Origin: Bryobacterales bacterium
GTDB taxonomy: Bacteria; Acidobacteriota; Terriglobia; Bryobacterales; Bryobacteraceae
Assembly: GCA_003164075.1 (NCBI GenBank)
Contig: PLRZ01000693.1
Coordinates: forward strand, 10,745 to 18,980
Direction of reading: 5' to 3'
DNA length: 8,236 nt
Below, in pieces: positions 1-6,047 of this stretch. The number at the start of each line of letters is the position of its first letter. The first letter of the stretch is position 1. A program made the translations under genes and the position numbers. Under the pieces are notes generated by a model that was not told the origin of the DNA, ran no database searches, and saw nothing but the letters and a program-made list of their open reading frames with translations.

Positions 1-75
1 CGCGGCATCGAGAAGCGCATCGCGGACCGGCTGGAAGAACTGCGGCGATTGAAGGCGAAGAAGCGCGAGGGGTAG
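1..75 (+). CDS. C-terminal tail of an unidentified protein (5' end outside window)
   Basis: Frame 1 is open from the first base to a TAG at 73-75 and gives 24 residues ending in LKAKKREG. The tail is very rich in Arg, Lys and Glu with regularly spaced Leu and Ile, so it is probably a charged amphipathic helix or coiled-coil end. Nearly all codons end in G or C, as expected for a real gene in this GC-rich DNA. No domain can be recognised from so short a piece, and no function is assigned. It converges on the minus-strand NHL gene, with about 130 bp between the two stop codons. Confidence 0.6.
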   Translation, partial: RGIEKRIADRLEELRRLKAKKREG

Positions 76-161
76 CGGGTTGTCTTTCAGTTGCGCTTGA
101 GACGCGGCCGCGCGGTCCCGTAAGCACTGAGGGCGAGATCGGTTGTGGTTTCGACCGGAGT

Positions 162-189
162 CATGCCTTCTTGTCTCTCAGGAGGCATG
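162..189 (+). terminator. Stem-loop between convergent genes, possible terminator
   Basis: CATGCCTTCT (162-171) pairs with AGGAGGCATG (180-189) around an 8-nt loop, giving ten pairs including one U-G wobble. It lies 87 nt after the stop of the plus-strand gene tail and 16 nt beyond the stop of the minus-strand gene. The wobble becomes an A-C mismatch in the minus-strand transcript, so the plus-strand RNA folds better. No U-tract follows on either strand, so it is not a classical intrinsic terminator. The rest of 76-204 shows nothing else. Confidence 0.35.
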
Positions 190-204
190 GTGGGATGGTT
201 ACGA

Positions 205-642
205 TTAATACAGGAAGCCCATCACCGCGTCGATCAGCTTCGCGACGTCGATGACATTCACCACTCCGTCGCCGTTCAGATCGTTAGTTGCCTGCTGCGC
301 TCCGAGCGCTTCATTGATGATCTGTTGCACGTCGGCCACATCGACCCTTTTGTCGTTGTTGACGTCGCAGGAGATGAAATTGGCCGTGACGGGCTGCGGC
401 GCGCTCATGCCGATCGATACAGGGTTGGCGTTGCCCGAGGCCGCTCCGCTCCAATAGCTGAAAGTGTAAGGCGCGTTGCCCTTGGCCGTCACGCTGACGT
501 TCGACCCGGCATTGAAGAAGCTTCCCGAGGCGAGGCTCACCGAGCCGGACGAGGCGGGTAAAACGGATGAGGACAACTGGTATTGGGTTTGGAAGCTCGC
601 AGTGTAAGTGGCGGCCGCGCCGGCGACGTCTATAGCGTGAGT
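205..642 (-). pseudogene. Dockerin-bearing 3' part of the NHL gene, cut off by an in-frame stop
   Basis: After the TAA at 643-645 the same minus-strand frame stays open for 145 codons to a TAA at 205-207. It continues the domain that was interrupted (THAIDVAG...YTASF), then has a second InlB-B-repeat-like module ending in PVTANF, then a type I dockerin of 54 residues. The dockerin has two 12-residue Ca-binding loops, DVNNDKRVDVAD and DLNGDGVVNVID, each followed by a helix. Dockerins bind cohesins in cellulosomes; in Acidobacteria similar C-terminal dockerins occur on many secreted proteins, and their partner is generally not known. The segment has no convincing start of its own. The only long sub-frame would start at a TTG (576) inside the module. 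It is best read as the distal part of the upstream gene, lost by a nonsense change or by a sequencing error. Confidence 0.75.
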
Positions 643-3549
643 TTACGCGCCGGAATCGCTCCATCCGTTGAATGCATACTGCGATCCCGGAAGGCCGGCT
701 TGCGGGGACGGCACGCCGATCAGATGCGGCCCCGGCGAGAGAAGCACCGATTGGGGCGCCGTTTCCGGCCGAAGTGCGTCCATGCTGAATAACAGCCCGG
801 AGGGATTCGTCCGGATCGCGGTGGCCGGAGCCGTCAGCACCGTGAGATCTTGCGCGCCTAACACACTTGCGGCGCCACCGCCGCCGACGGTGACTTGATT
901 AGTAACCTGCGAAGGCCCCGTGGACAGGACATTAACGTCGACGGTAATAGTCGGGTAACTACCGCCGGATGGGAGGGAATCGGAGCGGGTGCACGTGCTA
1001 GTCCCGCAAGTCCAGCCGTCGCCGGACATCCCGCCGATGCTCAACCCATTCGGCGCGAATTCGGTAACGGTGACCGCCGTTCCGTTGGTTGGACCGGCCA
1101 GGACCGCATTAGAGACCGCGAGACTGTATTGGCCAGTGGAGCCCAGTGAAAAACTGCCCGAGTGCGTGCTGGTCATGGTGAGGACCGGCGGGCCGCCTTG
1201 TGGAGTAAGCAACCGGACGAGGGAGGTGTTGACATCGGCGAAATAAACGTTGCCCACGGTATCCGTTGCCACTGCGCTGGGATCGAGCACAAACGCGTCG
1301 ATGGCGGGACTGCCGTCGGGCGCTCCGGGATACATATAGCCCGCAACTGTCTGGATGTTGCCATCGACTGTGATCTCGCGGACGCGGGAATTCGAGGCAT
1401 CTCCTACAAAGATGTTCCCTGCTGAGTCGACAGCGACCGATTGCGGGAGATTCAGTTGCGCGTAGATCGCCGGCTCGCTGTCGCCGCCAAATCCGGCCGC
1501 TCCCGTGCCGGCGCCCGTCGAGATGATTCCGTTCGATACTTCCCGAACCCGGTTGTTCCCCGAATCGGCGATATAAAGATTATCGCGGCTGTCGAACGCG
1601 AGCCCGAGCGGAACGCTGATCTCGGCGGCGGTAGCGGCGCCATTGTCACCGGAGTAGCCGGCAGTGCCGGCGCCGGCAAACACGGAAACTGCGCCCGTGG
1701 TCGATACCTTAAAGATCTGGGAATAGTGGGTATCGGAGAAGTAAAGATTGCCCTTGGAGTCAACTGCCACTCCCCACACATTACATACCCACTGGCCTGG
1801 AGTCCCCGATAGGCAGTTATTCTGTCCATTGCCCGCAACCGTAGTGATGATGCCATTCGAGATCTTGCGCACCCGGTAATTCAAAGTGTCCGCGATGAAG
1901 AAATCGCCATTGGCATCCACCGCCAAGGCCACCGGATAATTCAGTTGGGCGTAAGTTGCCGGGATATTGTCGCCGGAATAACCAGCTATACCCGTGCCGG
2001 CTACTGTGGACATGCTGCCGTCGGGCGCGATCCTTTGAACCATGTTCATCGCCTTATCGGCGACAAAAATGTTTCCGGACGAATCCCTGGCAAGGGCCGT
2101 GGGTGAAATAAAGCTGGCGAATGGAGCGGCCGCCGCGCTGCCCAGTCCTCCTCCCACCACGGTTGTGATAATTCCCCTGGAGATCCTGCGAATGCGCTGG
2201 TTGCCTGCGTCGCCGATGTACAGGTTTCCGGATGCATCAAACGCCAAGCCAGATCCCCAACTCAGTTGCGCGTCAACGGCGAGGCCCCCGTCGCCGCTAT
2301 ATCCGCAATACCTGTTGATTCCTGCCACTGTCGCGATATTTCCGTCAGTCCCAACTTCGCGCACAAGGCAATTACCATCATCAATCCACAAATTCCCGGA
2401 CGCATCAATCGCCACGCCGGACGGGAAGTTCAGTTCGGCACTGGTGGCGGGCTGGCCATCCCCCGAAAAGCCTGCCTGTCCGTTTCCGGCTACAGTCGTG
2501 ATGATGCCGGCGGGGGAAACCTTGCGAACCACACTATTCCACTCATCGGCGATGAAGACATTGCCCGCGCCGTCAACCGCAACGGCTATCGGGTCCTGAA
2601 GCTGCGCGCTGGTGGCGCTGCCGTTGTCGCCGGAGTATCCGGGAGTGCCGTTGCCGGCAACAGTGGAGATGATTCCCGCGGCGTTGACCACCCGTACGCG
2701 GTCGCCTCCCATTTCGGTAATGTACAGATTCCCTGCTCGATCGATGGCTAATCCGCCGGGGTCGTGAATATTCGCGTTTGTCGCCGGTCCCCCGTCTCCC
2801 AGGGAACAGCAGATGCCGCCGCCAGCGACAGTCGTGATCGTTCCTGCCGGCGAGACTTTGCGAACACGGCCGTTCAAGGAGTCCCCAATGTACAGGTTTC
2901 CCAGGGCGTCGATCGCCAAGCCAGAAGGGCCGTACAACTGAGCGAGTATAGCCGGACCATTGTCCCCGGAGAAGCCTTCCGTGCCCGTTCCCGCTACACG
3001 CACGACGGCGCCGGTGGAATCCATCCGGAACACCGCGTCGAAAGCCGAGAAGTAAAGGTTCCCGGCGGGGTCAATAGCGAGTGCCGAGATCCCTGGCAGC
3101 AGCATCGAGGTGGCTGGCATAGACGTCGGCGGGAGACCGGCGCCGGAAATGGTCGAAATCAGGTATCCGATGGGAGACCCTGTTTTCTTCCCGGCACCTT
3201 CTAAACGGACGGCTGGAGCGAGACTGTCCTTCGCCAACGCAGAGCAGGCCCGATGGGCGCCATCGCCGGAATAGCAGGCGCGGAACGAGCGCGCTCCGCC
3301 TGTTGCCTGACGAGTGAGGAACACTGCACGCCCGGCGGAGATGGCAGACGTTCCGAGAATCGATGCGCCATCGTAGAAGGTAACCATCCCAGCGGCGTCG
3401 GAAGGAGTGACAGTGGCCACCAGAGTAACCCTGCTCTTCGCTGCTGGATTCAGGACCGATGACAACGAAACCGAGCTGGCCGTCTGCGCGACCAGCAATT
3501 GTGACGAAGCAATGAGAAAGAGAACCTGCCAGAATCCACGGGTTCGCAT
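643..3549 (-). CDS. Secreted NHL-repeat (beta-propeller) protein with Ig-like and DUF11-like domains, truncated before its dockerin
   Basis: The ATG at 3549 is chosen because it begins a signal peptide (MRTRGFWQ, then a hydrophobic core, with cleavage probably near LLVAQ). The frame extends upstream to a TTG at 3624, but that would bury the signal peptide. Residues about 25-105 look like a bacterial Ig-like (Big_3) domain with FYDG and CYSGDG motifs. Residues about 153-785 carry about 12 NHL repeats of about 55 residues with the pattern AxDxxGNLYIADxxNxRVRKV...TVAGxGxxGYSGDxGPAxxAQL, enough for two six-bladed propellers. Residues about 788-907 resemble DUF11. Residues 909-968 begin an InlB-B-like module that stops at WSDSGA, where TAA (643-645) interrupts it. 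Read through that codon, the protein would be 1,114 residues and end in a dockerin. NHL propellers usually mediate binding; the ligand cannot be read from the sequence. The likely location is extracellular or cell-surface. Confidence 0.85.
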   Translation of the reverse strand: MRTRGFWQVLFLIASSQLLVAQTASSVSLSSVLNPAAKSRVTLVATVTPSDAAGMVTFYDGASILGTSAISAGRAVFLTRQATGGARSFRACYSGDGAHRACSALAKDSLAPAVRLEGAGKKTGSPIGYLISTISGAGLPPTSMPATSMLLPGISALAIDPAGNLYFSAFDAVFRMDSTGAVVRVAGTGTEGFSGDNGPAILAQLYGPSGLAIDALGNLYIGDSLNGRVRKVSPAGTITTVAGGGICCSLGDGGPATNANIHDPGGLAIDRAGNLYITEMGGDRVRVVNAAGIISTVAGNGTPGYSGDNGSATSAQLQDPIAVAVDGAGNVFIADEWNSVVRKVSPAGIITTVAGNGQAGFSGDGQPATSAELNFPSGVAIDASGNLWIDDGNCLVREVGTDGNIATVAGINRYCGYSGDGGLAVDAQLSWGSGLAFDASGNLYIGDAGNQRIRRISRGIITTVVGGGLGSAAAAPFASFISPTALARDSSGNIFVADKAMNMVQRIAPDGSMSTVAGTGIAGYSGDNIPATYAQLNYPVALAVDANGDFFIADTLNYRVRKISNGIITTVAGNGQNNCLSGTPGQWVCNVWGVAVDSKGNLYFSDTHYSQIFKVSTTGAVSVFAGAGTAGYSGDNGAATAAEISVPLGLAFDSRDNLYIADSGNNRVREVSNGIISTGAGTGAAGFGGDSEPAIYAQLNLPQSVAVDSAGNIFVGDASNSRVREITVDGNIQTVAGYMYPGAPDGSPAIDAFVLDPSAVATDTVGNVYFADVNTSLVRLLTPQGGPPVLTMTSTHSGSFSLGSTGQYSLAVSNAVLAGPTNGTAVTVTEFAPNGLSIGGMSGDGWTCGTSTCTRSDSLPSGGSYPTITVDVNVLSTGPSQVTNQVTVGGGGAASVLGAQDLTVLTAPATAIRTNPSGLLFSMDALRPETAPQSVLLSPGPHLIGVPSPQAGLPGSQYAFNGWSDSGA

Positions 3550-3558
3550 GCCTGCCCG

Positions 3559-3587
3559 AGCGTAGCAGATAGAGCTAAATGAGGCAA
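3559..3587 (-). promoter_or_regulatory. Candidate promoter of the NHL-repeat gene
   Basis: Read on the minus strand, TTGCCT (3587-3582) is followed after 17 nt by TACGCT (3564-3559), which is preceded by TGC, an extended -10 element. The -10 ends only 9 nt before the ATG at 3549, so transcription would start at or within about 3 nt of the start codon. A weak GGGCAGG lies in the same 9 nt, too close to act as a normal ribosome binding site. This is a pattern match only. Confidence 0.35.
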
Positions 3588-3664
3588 CGATATCCGAATC
3601 CGAATATCCCGCTATTAATAACAACGCCGGAGCGGCGCGCGATGATTCCAGCTAAGCGCAGCAA

Positions 3665-3844
3665 TTGTCCACCGGTCAGAAAGCCGCGCGGGAACTGCTG
3701 GAGTTTCTGGCCGCCTATTTCGCCCCGCGCCGCAAACCATCCAATGTCACCGAAGGCGACTGGGCCCTGGCGCGCGTCCAACTGGAGGGCGTCGCCAGAG
3801 ATGGGCTGGCACGCCGCCCGGTAGCGCACCTCGCGGCCAACTGA
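3665..3844 (+). CDS. Small unidentified ORF or gene remnant, 59 codons, no ATG
   Basis: The frame from TTG (3665) to TGA (3842-3844) encodes 59 residues, including RELLEFLAAYFAPRRKP and EGDWALARVQLEGVARDGL. It has coding-like composition: by hand count about 75% of codons end in G or C, against about 52% G or C in second positions. It contains no ATG, and the TTG has no good ribosome binding site. The same frame continues upstream of a TAA at 3653-3655 (SEYPAINNNAGAARDDSS), so it may be a decayed gene rather than a TTG-started small protein. It ends 28 nt before mrp on the same strand. The family is not recognised. The predicted character is helical and soluble, with no membrane segment or signal peptide. 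A longer antisense frame overlaps it but reads less like a protein. Confidence 0.3.
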   Translation: MSTGQKAARELLEFLAAYFAPRRKPSNVTEGDWALARVQLEGVARDGLARRPVAHLAAN

Positions 3845-3856
3845 ATTCGGCCGCCC

Positions 3857-3865
3857 TGCTACGAT
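3857..3865 (+). promoter_or_regulatory. Extended -10 element of mrp, probably leaderless
   Basis: TGCTACGAT is an extended -10 (TGN plus TANNNT) ending 7 nt before the mrp ATG, so the expected start of transcription falls on or next to the ATG. No -35 match is seen at 16-18 nt spacing, which fits an extended -10 promoter. There is no purine-rich ribosome binding site. The first seven bases are the same as those before the NHL gene. Confidence 0.4.
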
Positions 3866-3872
3866 AGAACTG

Positions 3873-4697
3873 ATGACCCCCAATCAACCGGGCCAAATGC
3901 CCAAGATGCCCATTCCGGGCGTGAAGAATCTGATCGCGGTCGGCTCCGGGAAAGGGGGAGTGGGGAAGACCACGGTGGCGGTGAATCTGGCTGTCGGGCT
4001 GGCGTCGTTAGGTTATAAGACGGGCCTCATGGATGCCGACGTGTATGGCCCCAATGTGCCGCTGATGATGGGCGTGAACAGCACCCCGATGGCATATGGC
4101 GACAGGATCCAGCCGCTCGACCAGTTCGGCGTCAAGCTGATGTCCATGGGCTTCTTAAATCCCGGCGACAAGCCGCTGGTGTGGCGCGGTCCCATGCTGC
4201 ACAGCGTGATCCAGCAGTTTCTGCGGGGAGTGGATTGGGGCGAGCTCGACTATCTGGTGATCGACCTGCCGCCGGGAACGGGCGACGTGCAACTGTCGCT
4301 GATCCAGACCGCGCCGATTACCGGTGCGATCGTGGTGACCACGCCGTCGGACGTCTCGCTGGAGGATGCGCGCAAGGCGATCCACATGTTCCACCAGGTG
4401 AAGGTGCCGATTCTGGGGATCGTGGAGAACATGAGCTTTCTGATATGCCCGCACTGCCAGGAACGCATCGACGTGTTCAGCCATGGCGGCGGACGGCGTA
4501 CCGCGGAGGAGATGCAGGTGCACTTTCTGGCGGAACTGCCGCTCGACCCGCAAGTGCGCGTGGGAGGCGACACGGGGAAACCGATCGTGCTGCGGGAAGG
4601 CGAAGGCGCGCCGTTTCTGGAACTGGCGCGCAATACCGCGGCACGCACCGCGGAGGCGGCGCGGGAGACGGGGCCGGAGATCGAGATCGGCGAGTAA
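3873..4697 (+). CDS. mrp: Mrp/ApbC/NBP35-family Fe-S cluster carrier ATPase
   Basis: The 274-residue protein is a P-loop ATPase of the Mrp/ApbC group, cytosolic dimers that hold a labile [4Fe-4S] cluster and pass it to apo-proteins. Visible features are the deviant Walker A GKGGVGKTT (residues 26-34, with the MinD-type signature Lys27), MDADVYGPNVPLMMG (53-67), the family block VWRGPML (103-109), the Walker B-like LVIDLPPGTGDVQLS (128-142), the TTPSDVSLEDARK block (156-168) and ENMSFLICPHC (185-195). The last supplies the CxxC pair Cys192/Cys195 that binds the cluster across the dimer. The C-terminal part has the usual FLAELPLDPQVR and GDTGKPI motifs. Only about 18 residues precede the ATPase core, so the N-terminal MIP18/DUF59 domain of longer bacterial Mrp proteins is absent; such short forms are common. 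The ATG at 3873 is placed by the adjacent -10 element. No partner gene adjoins it. Confidence 0.95.
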   Translation: MTPNQPGQMPKMPIPGVKNLIAVGSGKGGVGKTTVAVNLAVGLASLGYKTGLMDADVYGPNVPLMMGVNSTPMAYGDRIQPLDQFGVKLMSMGFLNPGDKPLVWRGPMLHSVIQQFLRGVDWGELDYLVIDLPPGTGDVQLSLIQTAPITGAIVVTTPSDVSLEDARKAIHMFHQVKVPILGIVENMSFLICPHCQERIDVFSHGGGRRTAEEMQVHFLAELPLDPQVRVGGDTGKPIVLREGEGAPFLELARNTAARTAEAARETGPEIEIGE

Positions 4698-4745
4698 GAG
4701 CGGTGAGATAGTGCTCGCTGGCGCCGAACCGAAACCCGTGGCAGC

Positions 4746-4808
4746 GTTTCCGGGCCGCGCGTCAGCAAGCGGTCCTTGCCATTTGAAGTGAGTTTCGCGA
4801 CAGAAACT
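4746..4808 (+). repeat. Solo copy of a dispersed intergenic repeat arm, downstream of mrp
   Basis: This 63-bp stretch matches the right arm of the inverted repeat at 7670-7822 along its whole length. Shared blocks are CCGCGCG, AGCAAGCGGTC, TTGCCA and AGTTTCGCGACAGAA, with scattered substitutions and one short indel. It starts 49 nt after the mrp stop and has the same orientation relative to the upstream gene as the right arm after the permease. No matching left arm is seen nearby, so it is a single arm or a decayed element. Confidence 0.7.
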
Positions 4809-4818
4809 CTCCAGGTGT

Positions 4819-4848
4819 TTGGGGTTGTTTCGCCTGCCTTAGCCCCAA
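4819..4848 (+). other. Weak stem-loop downstream of mrp
   Basis: TTGGGG (4819-4824) can pair with CCCCAA (4843-4848) around an 18-nt loop. No U-tract follows. It could help end or protect the mrp transcript, but with six pairs and a long loop it could also be chance in GC-rich DNA. Confidence 0.2.
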
Positions 4849-4891
4849 CGTTGTTCACTGACAATTAGCGGAAATCCCGGTGAGCGCCGGT

Positions 4892-4985
4892 GGGGCAGGC
4901 TTCAGCCTTCCCCAGAGGGGACCCCGGACTTCAGTCCGCCTGCCGCAGGGTTCACATCATTCGCGGGTGGGCGGGTGAGCCCGCC
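4892..4985. repeat. Cluster of short GC-rich hairpins (GGCAGGC/GCCTGCC type)
   Basis: Several palindromes lie end to end. GGGGCAGGC (4892-4900) faces GCCTTCCCC (4905-4913) across a TTCA loop with one mismatch. GGAC (4926-4929) faces GTCC (4934-4937), again across TTCA. GGCAGGC (4894-4900) can instead pair with GCCTGCC (4938-4944), enclosing the smaller hairpins. GGCGGG (4970-4975) faces CCCGCC (4980-4985). The first part resembles the 'GTGGGGCAGGC...GCCTGCC' intergenic repeats seen in several large soil-bacterial genomes. That resemblance is from memory and was not searched. Confidence 0.5.
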
Positions 4986-4992
4986 GCAGACT

Positions 4993-5202
4993 CAGAACTC
5001 CTGATGTCGTGGAATTTTCAGTGAGCCCGCATGTGGGGCAGGCGGTGCCGCCTTCGCTCGATCCTATTCGAGCAGCGGGCCTAATTCAGCGCGGGCAGGC
5101 GAGCACCGCCTGCCCCACCTGCGAAGCTCTCGCCATCGAAAGGAATGGCTCAGCCAGTTTTCCCCGCCAGACAGAAATTGCGGGGCGAGATCAGGAGTTC
5201 TG
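4993..5202. repeat. 210-bp segment bounded by 13-bp perfect inverted repeats
   Basis: CAGAACTCCTGAT (4993-5005) and ATCAGGAGTTCTG (5190-5202) are exact reverse complements 184 bp apart. The segment between contains the 5028-5123 inverted repeat, plus a small hairpin CCCCGC (5162-5167)/GCGGGG (5180-5185). No flanking target-site duplication is visible (ACT on the left, TCC on the right). It could be a short non-autonomous (MITE-like) element or simply a long-range palindrome; it encodes no transposase. No credible gene was found anywhere in 4698-5279. Confidence 0.45.
5028..5123. repeat. Inverted repeat with 21-bp arms (GTGGGGCAGGCGGTGC core)
   Basis: Positions 5028-5048 and 5103-5123 are inverted copies matching at 20 of 21 positions, with a 16-bp perfect core GTGGGGCAGGCGGTGC/GCACCGCCTGCCCCAC. 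The 54-bp centre contains a smaller perfect hairpin, GCTCGA (5056-5061)/TCGAGC (5068-5073). The core repeats the GGGGCAGGC motif at 4892-4900, so both probably belong to the same repeat family. An open frame through it (5009-5224) reflects repeat composition and is not taken as a gene. Confidence 0.65.
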
Positions 5203-5266
5203 TCCTTGTGGCATTATGCTCTAGCTTGCCCAGAAACTGAAATCCTGGCGCCAGGCCGCCACGCTT

Positions 5267-5272
5267 TATACT
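5267..5272 (+). promoter_or_regulatory. -10 element of the ABC transporter operon, probably leaderless
   Basis: TATACT matches the -10 consensus at five of six positions and ends 7 nt before the ATG at 5280, placing the transcription start at the start codon. No convincing -35 is visible. The seven bases between, CGTAGGC, hold no normally spaced ribosome binding site. Confidence 0.45.
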
Positions 5273-5279
5273 CGTAGGC

Positions 5280-6047
5280 ATGCTAGAGGATGACGCCGCG
5301 CCGGCTCCCGCAATCCTGGTCCGCGGCCTCAGGAAGTTCTACGGAACCAAACCCGCGGTCGATGGCGTCGACCTCGAAGTGCCCCGCGGCTCCTTCTTCG
5401 GCTTCCTCGGCCCCAACGGCGCAGGCAAGTCCACCACCATTCGCATCCTCACCGGCCTCATCCCTTATGACAGCGGCTCGGTCGAACTCCTGGGCTACCG
5501 GTTGCCGGAACAGGACCTCGAAATCAAGCGCCGCGTGGGCCTGGTCCCCGACGAATCGCTCCTCTTCGACCGCCTCACCGGGCTGGAGTTCCTGGAATTC
5601 GTCGGCCGCATGTACGGCCTGGCGCGTCCCGTGGCCATCGACCGCGCCCATGGCCTCATGGACCTCTTTCAACTCCACGCCGACCGCAAAATCATCGCCG
5701 AATATTCCAAGGGCATGCGCAAACGCGTCGCCATGGCCGCTTCGCTGATTCACCACCCCGATCTGTTTCTCATGGACGAGCCCTTCGAAGGCGTCGATGC
5801 CGTGGGCGCGCGCCTCATGAAGGATATCCTCAGCGACCAGGTGCGCCGCGGAGCCACGATTTTTCTGACTTCGCACGTGCTCGAAGTGGTGGAACGCCTC
5901 TGCGACCGCGTGGCCATCATCGACAATGGCAAGATCGCCGTCTGCCGCTCCATGGCGGAATTGCGCTCGAGCGGCGAATCCCTGGAAGACGCTTTTGTGC
6001 GCATCGTGGGCGCGGAACACCAGATGGAGCGGCTGGACTGGCTATGA
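5280..6047 (+). CDS. ABC-2 type exporter, ATP-binding subunit
   Basis: The 255-residue protein is a cytosolic ABC ATPase of the DrrA/CcmA-like ABC-2 group that powers the membrane protein encoded next to it. Motifs in order: A-loop region FYGTKPAVDGV (20-30), Walker A GPNGAGKST (44-52), Q-loop region VGLVPDESLLF (86-96), signature YSKGMRKR (142-149), Walker B LFLMDEP (162-168) with catalytic Glu167, D-loop residues GVDA (171-174) and switch His199 in TSHVLE. The C-terminus has the usual SLEDAFVRIVG end of this group. The position normally held by Gln in the Q-loop (VPQ) is Asp91, followed by Glu92. The length is typical, slightly shorter than forms with an added C-terminal regulatory domain. 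The gene overlaps the permease by 4 nt (ATGA), so the two are translationally coupled. The substrate cannot be told from the sequence. Confidence 0.93.
   Translation: MLEDDAAPAPAILVRGLRKFYGTKPAVDGVDLEVPRGSFFGFLGPNGAGKSTTIRILTGLIPYDSGSVELLGYRLPEQDLEIKRRVGLVPDESLLFDRLTGLEFLEFVGRMYGLARPVAIDRAHGLMDLFQLHADRKIIAEYSKGMRKRVAMAASLIHHPDLFLMDEPFEGVDAVGARLMKDILSDQVRRGATIFLTSHVLEVVERLCDRVAIIDNGKIAVCRSMAELRSSGESLEDAFVRIVGAEHQMERLDWL

Noticed and set aside
2042..2599. Long plus-strand frames opposite the NHL gene (also 2266-2751 and 2764-3204)
   Set aside because: They mirror the repeated codon pattern of the NHL repeats on the other strand, have no recognisable domains, and are Pro/Ala/Arg-rich as antisense shadows usually are.
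3575..3883. 102-codon minus-strand frame between the NHL gene and mrp
   Set aside because: It starts at TTG, overlaps the mrp start, and its third codon positions are the first positions of the better-looking plus-strand frame. It reads less like a protein.
4250..4864. 204-codon minus-strand frame opposite mrp and extending downstream
   Set aside because: Most of it is the antisense of the well-supported mrp gene, and the remainder is the dispersed repeat at 4746-4808.
4892..5202. CRISPR array
   Set aside because: There are inverted repeats but no direct repeats of constant length with regular unique spacers, and no cas gene is nearby.
5009..5224. 71-codon plus-strand frame with CPTC and CPCG motifs
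   Set aside because: The frame is made of the 5028-5123 inverted repeat. The Cys residues come from repeat sequence, and there is no start signal or coding composition.
5283..6020. 245-codon minus-strand frame covering the ABC ATPase
   Set aside because: It is His/Ala/Glu/Asp-rich with no motif, exactly opposite a gene with all ABC motifs. It is a shadow of high-GC codon use.
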